Shown here: piece by piece, positions 1 through 8,360 of the stretch
Position numbering within the stretch: the stretch's first letter is position 1
How the letters are laid out: every line of letters begins with the position of its first letter
Origin: Pandoraea capi
GTDB taxonomy: Bacteria; Pseudomonadota; Gammaproteobacteria; Burkholderiales; Burkholderiaceae
Length of the DNA: 64,000 nt
Direction of reading: 5' to 3'
Assembly (NCBI RefSeq): GCF_902459735.1
Contig: NZ_CABPRV010000003.1
Coordinates: 124,001-188,000 of the forward strand
Position numbers and translations under genes: made by a program
The notes under the pieces: model-generated
Told to the model about the DNA's origin: nothing
Databases searched by the model: none
The model's input: the letters and a program-made list of their open reading frames with translations, nothing else

Positions 1-1537
1 CAATTCGGGCGACCAGCGCTGCCTGTGATGAGACTTTGCCGTCTACGTTGGACAGGTTAGCGGCGTCGAGCGTCACGTTTCGGCGTGCCGCTAATGCGCC
101 ATGATCGTTGATTAGCGCGCCCTTCGCGTTAGCAACAAGCTGTCCTTGCGCGTTCGCCCAGGCGTGTGACAGATTCAGATCACCTCGCGTGGCGAGTAGC
201 GTCAGATCGCCTTGGGACGATGTCTTGCCGTCCCCGAGGTCCAGCGTGCCGCCTTCCAATCGGAGGTTGCCGCCGGAAGTACTCACACCGCTTGCATGCA
301 GGCGCGCGGAAGCGGTGACCGTCAGATCGCCACCGGTATCGACGGTCCCGTCACGGTTGACGCCCGCGCCGAGCGTGCCGGTCGATGTGACGTCTGCCGC
401 CGTGGACGTCAGATGCCGTTGCGCGGCGAGTGTGCCGCTGTTGGCAAGTGCGTCGTCAGCGCGGAGGAATGCGTCCCGTTGCGCGTAGACGGTCCCGCGG
501 TTGGCGACACCCTGCGCATCGATCGCGATATCGCCCGAGGCATTGAGCTTGCCCGTCTGCACGAGTTGCCCGGCGCTGGTCAACGTAAGATCGCCCAGTT
601 GCGCAGCGATCGTGCCGCCGTTCGTCACGCCGACGCCCTTTTCGGTGCCGACCAGCGTGATGCGGTTCGCGTACATGCCGCCGAGCGCACTCACGTCGAT
701 AGCGACCGTCGGCGCGGGCCCGTCCCCCGTCGTGACCGTCGTTCCGAGTGTGTCGTGATCGATTCGATTCGCGCCGGTAATGACATTTAGCGTCTTGCCG
801 TGAATGGCGGCATTGGCCTGCACGGCGCGCGCAAGAAGATCGACCTGATCGACGTTAGTGGCGTTGAGTCCGAAGCCCTGAATGGCGATGCTGCCGCGCG
901 TCACGTCGAAACCCTGAATGCCGCCATTCGCGTCGAAGACGGGAGTTCCGGTCGTGAGAATGCCGCGCGTGGTGTTGATGAACCCCCCGCCGTCGACCAC
1001 GATGCCCGCACCGTTCGCCACGATGACTTCAGCCCGGCTCCCCGCGACTTCGAGGTGGCCTCGCAACTGGCTCGGCGCATTGCTATCCACCTGATTCAGG
1101 ATGATGCGAGCCGATTGGTCTGGCGCAAGATGCGGGTTCCCGTTGATCATGCCCGCCTGCTGCGTCTGCGTCATCGTCGATGCATTGTTCAGAATCACGC
1201 CGGCGTGCGGGACGTCGAACTGGGAATACGTGTTTTGCGAAACACCGGCGGCGCTTGGCGTATTGATATCGACTTGCTGAAGGCCATTGGCTGTCTGCAC
1301 CACGGACGGTGGCAGATTGCCCGCGGCGGTGACTTGCGCATGGGCTGACGTTGCGCCGAGGGCCATGACTGCCGCAAACGCTATCGGTCTCAGGGTGAGA
1401 CGTGCGGTGCGCGGTGCGACGAAACCCGCACGCACGCGACGCGTCCCCGCTTTACTGGCGGTGCCGACCGTCTCCGCAACGGCCATCAGCATGCCTCGTG
1501 CCGGGTTGTGCACTAATCGAAAGAGGTTCTTGTTCAT
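1..1537 (-). CDS. TpsA/CdiA-type filamentous hemagglutinin, N-terminal part (partial)
   Basis: The frame is open from an ATG at 1537 to the window edge, so only about 512 N-terminal residues are present. The protein begins with an extended signal peptide region (MNKNLFRLVHNPARG, then MAVAE), followed by a hydrophobic core ending in ATSAHA near residue 67. The TPS secretion domain follows: QVDINTPSAAGVSQNTYSQF, then VPHAGVILNNA, then a NGNPHL motif and an ANGAGI variant of the NPNG motif. After about residue 250 the sequence becomes a beta-helix with repeated DLTLTSAGQL-like strands. Such proteins are exported to the periplasm by Sec and across the outer membrane by the TpsB partner. That partner is encoded just upstream (1633-3435), so the two form an operon. 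The B-then-A order is that of E. coli-type CdiBAI loci, but the diagnostic C-terminal toxin and immunity gene lie outside the window. Adhesin or contact-dependent inhibition toxin are both possible. Confidence 0.92.
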   Translation of the reverse strand, partial: MNKNLFRLVHNPARGMLMAVAETVGTASKAGTRRVRAGFVAPRTARLTLRPIAFAAVMALGATSAHAQVTAAGNLPPSVVQTANGLQQVDINTPSAAGVSQNTYSQFDVPHAGVILNNASTMTQTQQAGMINGNPHLAPDQSARIILNQVDSNAPSQLRGHLEVAGSRAEVIVANGAGIVVDGGGFINTTRGILTTGTPVFDANGGIQGFDVTRGSIAIQGFGLNATNVDQVDLLARAVQANAAIHGKTLNVITGANRIDHDTLGTTVTTGDGPAPTVAIDVSALGGMYANRITLVGTEKGVGVTNGGTIAAQLGDLTLTSAGQLVQTGKLNASGDIAIDAQGVANRGTVYAQRDAFLRADDALANSGTLAAQRHLTSTAADVTSTGTLGAGVNRDGTVDTGGDLTVTASARLHASGVSTSGGNLRLEGGTLDLGDGKTSSQGDLTLLATRGDLNLSHAWANAQGQLVANAKGALINDHGALAARRNVTLDAANLSNVDGKVSSQAALVARI

Positions 1538-1632
1538 TGACGTGATGACCAGAGGGTGGATGCCTTGGCGCGAGGCAGGAAAGGCGGGATCGGAAACGCG
1601 ACGGGCGTACGCGCAGCGCGCGTGCTTCTGCA

Positions 1633-3435
1633 TCAAAGGTGGGCGGTCAACTGAAATCCGACGGTCCACTTCGCTGTGGGAAATCCAGAGGGTTTGTGAA
1701 GCGGAGTGCCCGCGAACAGGCCATAGCCGTAGCTCCCGAATCGCGTTACGACACTTCCCTTGACGCCCATGACAGCCCCGGCGAGCCGCGTACCGTCGAG
1801 CGTCACGGGTTGTGGTCCCCACACCTGTCCGACATCGACGCCCGCATAAAGGGACTGGGCCGTCTGCCCGATAGGAATCTGAAGTTCGTTGCGCCAATAG
1901 AAGCCGCGTGCGGCGGCGAGCATGGTTTCGCCGTCGAAGCCACGTACGGTGTAGCGACTGCCGATCGAGAGGCTGTCGATGTAGTAGAGCTGGTTCGCGG
2001 TGTATTGACCGTGAAACGTGGTGACAAACCGGAACCGCTGCTGCGCGAGCGCGAAGGGCACGCTGACGTTGGCGTCGACCACGGCCATGCGAAAGCGATA
2101 CGTCGGCCCGCCGCGACTGCCGAGACGATCCGCCTGAGCGCCGAATGCGCCGAGACCCTGCCGATAGGCGATGAGCCCATCGAGCTGCGCGTTGCCCAGG
2201 TAGTGCCGTTGCGTCAGACCTAGCTCAAGGAGGGTGTTGTTGCGTCGCTGGTGCGTGATTTCGACGTCTTCGATGAAGCTTTGACCGAAACGCCGCGACA
2301 GACGGATTTGCGCGCCGGTGACGTGGCGCTGACTACGGGACAGCACACGATGGAGTTTGACGTCGAGGGTTTGCGCGTTCCCGCTCGCGACGAATGTCTG
2401 ATTCACACCTGCGATCTGTTGGTAGTAGGTGCTGGCGTACGCGGCAAGCGTCGCCGTTGTGTAGCCCCACGGTATCGAATAACTGCCATTCCAACCCCGG
2501 GAACCGAAGGTTTGGTCCTTCAGAAGCAGGTCGTGAGTGACGCCTGCGTTGAACATGTCGTTCAGGCCGAGCGGGTTGAAGATGCCGGCGGACAGGCTGC
2601 CCTGAAATTTTCCGGTGGCACGTGTGCCTGCATTGTCGATCGACGCGATTAACGTCCATGCTCGGGTGCGGGTGACGTCAAGCACGACGTCGCTTTGTCC
2701 GGGCAAGTCGGATTCCGAGGGGACGATTTGCATCGAGACGTCCTGATTCGGCACGCGTTTCATTTGCTCCAGACCTTGCTCCAGGTCTCGCAGGTCGAAG
2801 ATGTCGCCGCTTCGCGCGGGAAATGCGTTTTTCCAGGTGCCGCGCAGTGTGGGATCGTCGAAGCGGATCTGACCGATGACGCCGGGAATCAGTGTGATGC
2901 GCAACATGCCGCTTGAGAGGTCCTGTTCTGGCAGACGAACACGTGTGGTGATGTAGCCGCGACGCAATATCTCGCGTTGCAACCCTTTGACGATCGTCTC
3001 CAGTCCTTGCTGTCCTACGCACTTGCCTGCGTAGTGACTCGTCCACTTCCGGGCGAACGCGAATCTGTCCGACGCGGACGAGAAGGCGCGATCCCCCTGT
3101 CCCGGCTCGGAAAACCCTTGCGGTGTGTCGAGCGCAAACGTGTCGATGCGCAAGCACGAGGTTTCGTGCGGCAGCGTGGGCCATCCTGACGCGTCTTCGC
3201 GCATCGACCGTACGTGTGGTGCGTTGACGTTCGCTTCACGCTCGCGCGCATCTTGCTGTTGCTGACGTTGCTGATCCTGCTCCGCGCGCAGGCGGGCGGC
3301 GGCGGCGTTGTCGGCTTGTGAGGGGGGCGCTAATGCGGGTCGGACGGGTTGGGTGTGTTGAACTTGCTGGGCTTGTGTCCCCGAGACGTACAGCGAGCAC
3401 GCCAGTAAAAGCGTTCTTGTTTTCGTTGTTGGCAT
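1633..3435 (-). CDS. TpsB outer-membrane transporter (ShlB/FhaC/HecB family)
   Basis: 600 residues, typical length for the family. A signal peptide (LLLACSLYVSGTQAQ) is followed by a Gln-rich linker, a POTRA domain near residues 90-170 (LRIDTFALDTPQGF, then LQREILRRGYITTRVRLPEQD), a second POTRA-like segment and a C-terminal 16-strand Omp85-type barrel. Conserved family stretches are visible: LDVTRTRAWTLIASIDNAGT, IDSLSIGSRYTVRGFDGETM (the VRGF motif in the L6 loop) and RNELQIPI. The chain ends in a hydrophobic strand (WTVGFQLTAHL). It would recognise the TPS domain of the TpsA partner encoded 95 bp downstream and thread it through the outer membrane. The start at 3435 gives a good signal peptide. 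Confidence 0.95.
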   Translation of the reverse strand: MPTTKTRTLLLACSLYVSGTQAQQVQHTQPVRPALAPPSQADNAAAARLRAEQDQQRQQQQDAREREANVNAPHVRSMREDASGWPTLPHETSCLRIDTFALDTPQGFSEPGQGDRAFSSASDRFAFARKWTSHYAGKCVGQQGLETIVKGLQREILRRGYITTRVRLPEQDLSSGMLRITLIPGVIGQIRFDDPTLRGTWKNAFPARSGDIFDLRDLEQGLEQMKRVPNQDVSMQIVPSESDLPGQSDVVLDVTRTRAWTLIASIDNAGTRATGKFQGSLSAGIFNPLGLNDMFNAGVTHDLLLKDQTFGSRGWNGSYSIPWGYTTATLAAYASTYYQQIAGVNQTFVASGNAQTLDVKLHRVLSRSQRHVTGAQIRLSRRFGQSFIEDVEITHQRRNNTLLELGLTQRHYLGNAQLDGLIAYRQGLGAFGAQADRLGSRGGPTYRFRMAVVDANVSVPFALAQQRFRFVTTFHGQYTANQLYYIDSLSIGSRYTVRGFDGETMLAAARGFYWRNELQIPIGQTAQSLYAGVDVGQVWGPQPVTLDGTRLAGAVMGVKGSVVTRFGSYGYGLFAGTPLHKPSGFPTAKWTVGFQLTAHL

Positions 3436-3572
3436 TGCAAAAGTTGAATGAGCGACGACGCGCCAGGCGCAGAAACAGTCGAAAAATCTACGGTGTTTGT
3501 GCTAATTCAACTTCTTGATATGGCTCAACGCTTCGGAGTCCAGACGCATTGGACGCCGCGAAACATAGAGAC

Positions 3573-3597
3573 AAAAAAACCGCCCTCAAGGGGCGGC
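3573..3597 (-). terminator. Rho-independent terminator (minus strand)
   Basis: Reading the minus strand, a GC stem (arms at 3590-3596 and 3580-3585, loop of four) is followed by seven T residues. It lies downstream of the ndh-DUF3331 operon and upstream of tpsB, so it separates the two transcription units. The remainder of 3436-3716 holds a G-rich run near 3619-3632 and no convincing gene. Confidence 0.75.
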
Positions 3598-3716
3598 AAC
3601 ACGCTGAAACAAAACCGGGGGGAGGGGGGGAGCAGCTTTTCAGCGCGTGGGTATGTCGTTGATGGATGTCGAGGTGTTCGAGACGCGATTTCGCGCGTCG
3701 TGATGTTGTTTGGCGA

Positions 3717-4229
3717 TCAGGCCGGTTCGAGTTCGCGATTGTCCGATTCGCGCATCACGCGAATGGCTTCGGCCGAAATCATGGCGTCGGCATTGAGCGG
3801 CGGTACATCGCCAAACAGCGGACGGTAGACGAAATCACCCGCGTCGATGGTCTCGTTCGTCAACGCGCAAACACCCGGATGCGGCGCCTTGCGAATGCGC
3901 CAGATCTGCGCGCCGTAGTTGCCGCCGGTCGCGTCGTTCCACGACACCGTGATCGTCAGCTCACTCGATATTTCCAGCACGCGCACGATGGGCGCACGTC
4001 GGGTGTACGGAATCACCGGCCGGCACACGACGGGTTCGGCGTCGAGCATGGCAACGGTGTGCTGCCACGGGGAATAGGACCCGCCCGGCTCACGTGCCGC
4101 GCGCGACGAGCGCGACGCACGGGACGTCTTGGACGGGGATGCGGACGCCGCAGACGACGCAACGGAGGACGTTCCAGAGGCGCGGCTGCTGCCGCTTCGG
4201 TTCGGGCAATTGGTTCGGTCGCTTCGCAT
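3717..4229 (-). CDS. DUF3331 domain protein
   Basis: 170 residues from the ATG at 4229, which lies two bases after the stop codon of the NADH dehydrogenase gene, suggesting translational coupling. The first 55 residues are a Ser/Arg/Ala-rich low-complexity stretch. The remainder matches the DUF3331 pattern known from Burkholderia and relatives: a strand-rich start (ISSELTITVSWNDATGGNYG), QIWRIRKA, then CALTNETIDAGDFVYRPLFG and NADAMISAEAI. This resembles a small beta-rich fold with a single conserved Cys. The function is unknown. Longer in-frame upstream starts exist inside ndh but would add only an unstructured tail. Confidence 0.75.
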   Translation of the reverse strand: MRSDRTNCPNRSGSSRASGTSSVASSAASASPSKTSRASRSSRAAREPGGSYSPWQHTVAMLDAEPVVCRPVIPYTRRAPIVRVLEISSELTITVSWNDATGGNYGAQIWRIRKAPHPGVCALTNETIDAGDFVYRPLFGDVPPLNADAMISAEAIRVMRESDNRELEPA

Positions 4230-4231
4230 GA

Positions 4232-5524
4232 TCAGGCCAGCCGGATGCGCGGCCCGCGAAGGCCGCCGAGTTTTTCCGCGCTCATCAACACCGTCGCACG
4301 AGCGAACCCGTGCAACGCATGCTGATGACGCCGGTACAACATGGCGTGGCTCCACTGCGCAAAGCGTCCGCGCACGATGCCACCTTTGAAAAAGCCGAAT
4401 CGCCCGAGCGCCCCGAACGCGTTGTAGCCAGACAGCGACAACGACGCGCCAGGATCGCGATAAGCGAACGGCGGAATTGCGCGACCCTCAAGCCACGCGC
4501 CAAGATGACGGCCCAGATGCGCCGCCTGTTGTGTCGCCACCTGTGCCGTCGGCGGCAATGCACATTCCCCCTGCTCCGCTGCCAGCGATGCACAGTCGCC
4601 AAGGGCAAAGACGCGTTCGTCCTGCGCCGTCTGCAAAGTGGCGCGAACGACAATCTGATTCGCTTCGTTGGTCGTCAATCCGCCAATGCCGCGCAGACAG
4701 TCCGGTGCCTTCACACCCGCCGCCCACACCAGCAGATCGCCGGGAATCAACTGACCGTCGTCGCGGTAGAAACCGTCGCGATCCGCACACACGATGCGCG
4801 TATCCGTCAGTACACGAAAGCCCAACTGTTCGAGCTGCGCCTGTGTCGATGCCGATACGTCCGGCGGGAATGCCCCGAGCACACGCGGCCCGCGCTCCAC
4901 CAGCGTGAGCTTCAGTCGCTCGCAGATCTGCGGGTCGCCATAGCCGGCCGCCAACGCAAACGAACGGCTCAACTCGGCCGCGAGCGCCACGCCCGTCGTG
5001 CCGCCGCCGGCGATCACGATGCGCAACGCGTCGTCGTTCACTGCGCTGCTTAGCGCTTCGCAATGCAACGCTGCATTGAACGCTTCGGCCTGCGGTTGGC
5101 TATCGATGAAGTGACAGACGTCACGAACGCCCGGTACGCATGCGTCGTCGGCCTGTGAGCCGAGCGCGAGCACCAGCGCGTCGTAAGGCACGCGACGCTC
5201 GCTCAGCAAGCGCTTGCCGTCATGCCCCTCCATCTCTTCGAGCACAATCTCCCGACGCGCGCGATCGAGCCCGCTCATGCGTCCCGCCTGATACGTGAAC
5301 CCGTTGCCGCACGCATGCGCGAGGTACGCCACCTGGGTGTGAGCCACGTCGCACGTGCCTGCCGCCACGGTGTGCAGCATCGGCTTCCAGAGATGGGTGG
5401 GATGACTGTCGACAAGTGTCACGCGCGCAGCACCGGTACGGCCGAGCGTTCTGCCCAGACGAGTGGCCAGCATCAGGCCGGCGATACCGCCACCGACGAT
5501 CACGATTCGGTTTGCGCGAGACAT
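4232..5524 (-). CDS. ndh: Type II NADH dehydrogenase (NDH-2)
   Basis: 430 residues, the usual NDH-2 length. The N-terminal Rossmann motif GGGIAG is at about residues 11-16, followed by a second dinucleotide-binding motif (IVIAGGGTTGVALAAELS) in the middle and the FAD-binding segment ALGDCA near residue 310. The C-terminal region is amphipathic and Arg-rich, as in membrane-surface-bound NDH-2. The enzyme oxidises NADH and passes electrons to quinone without pumping protons. The ATG at 5524 gives MSRANRIVIVGG, the expected beginning; no clear Shine-Dalgarno precedes it. It is divergent from a TetR regulator and followed by the coupled DUF3331 gene. Confidence 0.93.
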   Translation of the reverse strand: MSRANRIVIVGGGIAGLMLATRLGRTLGRTGAARVTLVDSHPTHLWKPMLHTVAAGTCDVAHTQVAYLAHACGNGFTYQAGRMSGLDRARREIVLEEMEGHDGKRLLSERRVPYDALVLALGSQADDACVPGVRDVCHFIDSQPQAEAFNAALHCEALSSAVNDDALRIVIAGGGTTGVALAAELSRSFALAAGYGDPQICERLKLTLVERGPRVLGAFPPDVSASTQAQLEQLGFRVLTDTRIVCADRDGFYRDDGQLIPGDLLVWAAGVKAPDCLRGIGGLTTNEANQIVVRATLQTAQDERVFALGDCASLAAEQGECALPPTAQVATQQAAHLGRHLGAWLEGRAIPPFAYRDPGASLSLSGYNAFGALGRFGFFKGGIVRGRFAQWSHAMLYRRHQHALHGFARATVLMSAEKLGGLRGPRIRLA

Positions 5525-5538
5525 TTGGGGGGAAATGT
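5521..5538. promoter_or_regulatory. Inverted repeat over the ndh start
   Basis: A perfect six-base inverted repeat, ACATTT-GGGGGG-AAATGT, overlaps the ndh start codon (5522-5524). It could be an operator for the divergent TetR regulator or an RNA hairpin limiting ndh translation; neither is shown. Confidence 0.35.
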
Positions 5539-5693
5539 CAAATTCAACAAGTGATGAATAAGCGCATAATAGCGAGCGTGTACCCGACGTGTCAAATAGG
5601 AAGTGTCTGGGCAGGCAGGTGCGTTCGGGTCGGGTAGACTTGTGGCACTGCTCGCGCAAACGACTCTCGCAAATTCCACTAACCCATCACTCA

Positions 5694-6353
5694 ATGACTC
5701 CGACCAAAGCCATCTCGCAACCCGATTCGCCTCGCAAACGCACCCGCGGGCGCCCGACGTGCGACTGCACGCATGGGGCCGACGCGCTGCTGCTCAACGC
5801 CCGTCGTATCTTCGCGCAGCGTGGCTTTTATGCGAGCAGCGTGCGGCAGATTGCCGAGGCGTCAGGGGTCGATGCTGCGTTGATTTCGCATCATTTCGGG
5901 TCGAAAGAGGCGTTGTGGGTCGCTGTGGTGGATCAAATTGCGGGACTCACGCATTCGATGGTCGAGCAGACGAATGCGCTGCGTGACGCGCCGATGGAAC
6001 CGTTCGAGCGCATCGAGCAGGCCGTGCGCCTGTTCGTGGAGGCCGTGTTCGAGAATCCGGACGTCGGCATGTTCTTCTCGACCGCCGCGACCGAGGAAGG
6101 CGAGCGGCTCGATATCCTGACCCAACGGCTGGTGCGGCCGTATCGCGACGCCATGGTGCCGCTCGTCGCCGACTGGCTCGAAGCGCAGAAGCGCCCCGTG
6201 TCGGACGCGGACGTGATGTTCTTCATGCTGACGTCGGCCATCAGCAAGACCGTGTCGTACCGCCACATGATGGGGCCGTTCCTGCCCCCCGAAGGCATGG
6301 CCGACCTCAAGCGCACCGTGCTCGATTGCGCGATGGCGCTGATCCGGCAGTAA
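5694..6353 (+). CDS. TetR/AcrR family transcriptional regulator
   Basis: 219 residues from the ATG at 5694; the open frame extends further upstream but that part does not look like protein. After a basic tail (RKRTRGRPTCDC) comes the TetR helix-turn-helix at about residues 25-75: LLLNARRIFAQRGFYASSVR, QIAEASGVDAALISHHFGSK and EALWVAVVDQI. The C-terminal ligand domain contains a long FERIEQAVRLFVEAVFENPD segment typical of the CerR/YbiH-like group. Its ligand is not predictable. It is divergent from ndh with 169 bp between them, so it may regulate ndh and itself. Confidence 0.9.
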   Translation: MTPTKAISQPDSPRKRTRGRPTCDCTHGADALLLNARRIFAQRGFYASSVRQIAEASGVDAALISHHFGSKEALWVAVVDQIAGLTHSMVEQTNALRDAPMEPFERIEQAVRLFVEAVFENPDVGMFFSTAATEEGERLDILTQRLVRPYRDAMVPLVADWLEAQKRPVSDADVMFFMLTSAISKTVSYRHMMGPFLPPEGMADLKRTVLDCAMALIRQ

Positions 6354-6471
6354 CGCGTCGAGCGTTCGCCGGGCTTTGGCCCAACGCAATCGCTGACGCT
6401 CGTTCCATTCGTCGATCTGGACTGGACGCGGCCCCGAAGACACCGCAAGCGTCGTATAAGATAGCGGCACT

Positions 6472-6501
6472 CGGGCCGACTCCCGGCCCGTCTCATTTTT
6501 T
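6472..6501 (+). terminator. Rho-independent terminator or attenuator
   Basis: Stem CGGGCCG (6472-6478) pairs with CGGCCCG (6484-6490), followed by a T run at 6495-6500. It ends 12 bases before the ridA-like start codon, so it either terminates the TetR transcript or attenuates the downstream pair. Confidence 0.6.
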
Positions 6502-6512
6502 CGGTGCCCCCT

Positions 6513-6866
6513 ATGTCGAACGAAATCAAGCGTCTGCATACCAACGCTCGCATGAGCCAGATCGTGATCGCCAACGGCGTGGTGTATCTGGCCGGCCAGG
6601 TGCCCGACACGGCGAACGTGTCCGTCACGCAGCAAACCACCGAAATCCTCACCCGCATCGATTCGCTACTCGCCGAGGCCGGCGTGAACAAGTCGCGTCT
6701 TCTCACCGCCAACATCTGGTTGTCGGATGCCAAGCACTTCGCCGAATTCAACGCCGTGTGGGACGCCTGGGTGCCCGAAGGCCACGCCCCGACGCGTGCC
6801 TGCGTGCAGTCGCCGCTGATGCGCGCCGGGCTCGAAGTCGAAATCGCCGTGACCGCGCTGGCGTAA
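6513..6866 (+). CDS. RidA family protein (YjgF/YER057c/UK114)
   Basis: 117 residues. The sequence follows the RidA fold: IKRLHTNARMSQIVIANGVV, YLAGQVPD, QTTEILTRIDSLLAEAGVNK, ANIWLSDAKHFAEFNAVWDA, then RACVQSPLMRAGLEVEIAVT. The Arg in the ACVQ/TRACV strand that binds the carboxylate of enamine or imine substrates is present. RidA proteins hydrolyse reactive imine and enamine intermediates released by PLP enzymes or amine oxidases. The downstream gene encodes a DadA-like FAD oxidoreductase, which makes imino acids, so a shared pathway is likely. ATG at 6513 is preferred over an in-frame GTG at 6504. Confidence 0.92.
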   Translation: MSNEIKRLHTNARMSQIVIANGVVYLAGQVPDTANVSVTQQTTEILTRIDSLLAEAGVNKSRLLTANIWLSDAKHFAEFNAVWDAWVPEGHAPTRACVQSPLMRAGLEVEIAVTALA

Positions 6867-6997
6867 CGTCGCCGCACTGGATTTCGCCGTACCCCGGCGC
6901 GTCCGGCTACCTTCCGGGCTCACCCCTGCGACTTTCGCGAGCGAGCCCGACGCTTTTCTCCGCTCCCTCTCAGATCGTCTGACGACGTGTCAGACGC

Positions 6998-8236
6998 ATG
7001 CCCATGACGTTCGACGCCCTTGTGCTTGGTGCCGGTATCGTTGGTGTTTCCGTCGCGGTCCATTTGCAGCGACGCGGCATGTCGGTCGCGCTCGTCGACC
7101 GCAAGTCACCCGGCAACGAAACCTCGTTCGGTAATGCGGGGCTGATTCAACGCGAAGGCGTGTATCCGTACGCGTTTCCGCGTGATCCCGGCACCCTGCT
7201 CCGCTTCGCTCGCAATCGCTCCACCGATGTGCGCTACCACCCGTCGGCGATGGGCACGGTCGCGCCCTTTCTCGCGCGCTACTGGTATCACTCCGAACCG
7301 TCGCGTCATGCGCAGATTGCACGTCACTACAGCACGTTGATCGCGCATTGCGTGACGGAGCATCGTGAACTGATTGCGGCGTCGGGGGCGGCGCATTTGC
7401 TGCGCGAAGGCGGTTGGGTCAAGGTGTTTCGCACCGGTGCCGCGATGGACGCCGCGCAACGCGACGCCGAGCGCTGGCACACCGAGTACGGCGTGCCGTT
7501 CGAGCGGCTCGATGCGACGCGTCTGCGAGACGACGAGCCGTCGCTTACGCACGCGCTCGTCGGTGGTCTGCGTTACACGGCATCGGATTCCGTCAGCGAT
7601 CCGGGGGCGCTCGTCGAGGCCTATTCGCGTTACTTCGAATCGCTTGGCGGACGCATCTTCGTCGGCGACGCGACGACGTTGCAGCCGCGCTGGTCGGTGC
7701 GCACGGAAGCCGGTCGCATCGAAGGACGTCGTGCTGTCGTCGCCCTCGGTCCGTGGGCCGATACCGTGACGCGTGCATTGGGCTACCGCTTCCCGCTGGC
7801 CGTCAAGCGCGGCTATCACATGCACTATCGCGCGCAGCCGGGCGCGCGCCTCAATCAACCGGTGCTCGACGCAGAGCACGGCTTCCTCATCACGCCGATG
7901 ACGCGCGGCATTCGTCTGACGACGGGTGTCGAACTCGGGCGTCGCGACACACCACCCACGCCGGTGCAACTGGCCGCGGTGGAACCGCTGGCGCGCGACA
8001 CGTTCCCGCTGGGCGAGCGCGTCGATCCGTCGCCATGGCTTGGCCGTCGGCCCTGTACTCCCGACATGAAGCCGGTCATCGGGCCCGCACCGCGTCATCG
8101 GGATCTGTGGTTCGCGTTCGGTCATGCCCATCATGGTCTGACGCTCGGGCCGGTGACCGGCCGTCTCGTGGCCGAGATGATGACCGGCGAGACGCCGCTC
8201 GTCGACCCATCGCCGTTCAGCGCGGAGCGTTTCTGA
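6998..8236 (+). CDS. FAD-dependent oxidoreductase, D-amino-acid dehydrogenase (DadA)-like
   Basis: 412 residues. The N-terminal FAD-binding motif (LVLGAGIVGVSVAVHLQRRG) is followed by the GNETSFGNAGLI stretch typical of DadA-type enzymes (usual form: T S x A N A G). The C-terminus carries WLGRRPCTPDMKPVIGPAPR and FGHAHHGLTLGPVTGRLVAE, the conserved end of DAO-family proteins that contacts the flavin. These enzymes oxidise D-amino acids or related secondary amines to imino acids at the membrane. Substrate cannot be assigned from sequence. It probably shares a transcript with the RidA gene 131 bp upstream. Confidence 0.9.
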   Translation: MPMTFDALVLGAGIVGVSVAVHLQRRGMSVALVDRKSPGNETSFGNAGLIQREGVYPYAFPRDPGTLLRFARNRSTDVRYHPSAMGTVAPFLARYWYHSEPSRHAQIARHYSTLIAHCVTEHRELIAASGAAHLLREGGWVKVFRTGAAMDAAQRDAERWHTEYGVPFERLDATRLRDDEPSLTHALVGGLRYTASDSVSDPGALVEAYSRYFESLGGRIFVGDATTLQPRWSVRTEAGRIEGRRAVVALGPWADTVTRALGYRFPLAVKRGYHMHYRAQPGARLNQPVLDAEHGFLITPMTRGIRLTTGVELGRRDTPPTPVQLAAVEPLARDTFPLGERVDPSPWLGRRPCTPDMKPVIGPAPRHRDLWFAFGHAHHGLTLGPVTGRLVAEMMTGETPLVDPSPFSAERF

Positions 8237-8360
8237 ACGTCCGGGCATAGGCATTGCGGCGCTCGCCGCCGAATGTCGTCACACGTCGCTACATGTCGGT
8301 GATGCACGACGATGGCCCAGGACCCGGCGCCCGTGCGTGAAACCGCACGGTGTTCAGAAA

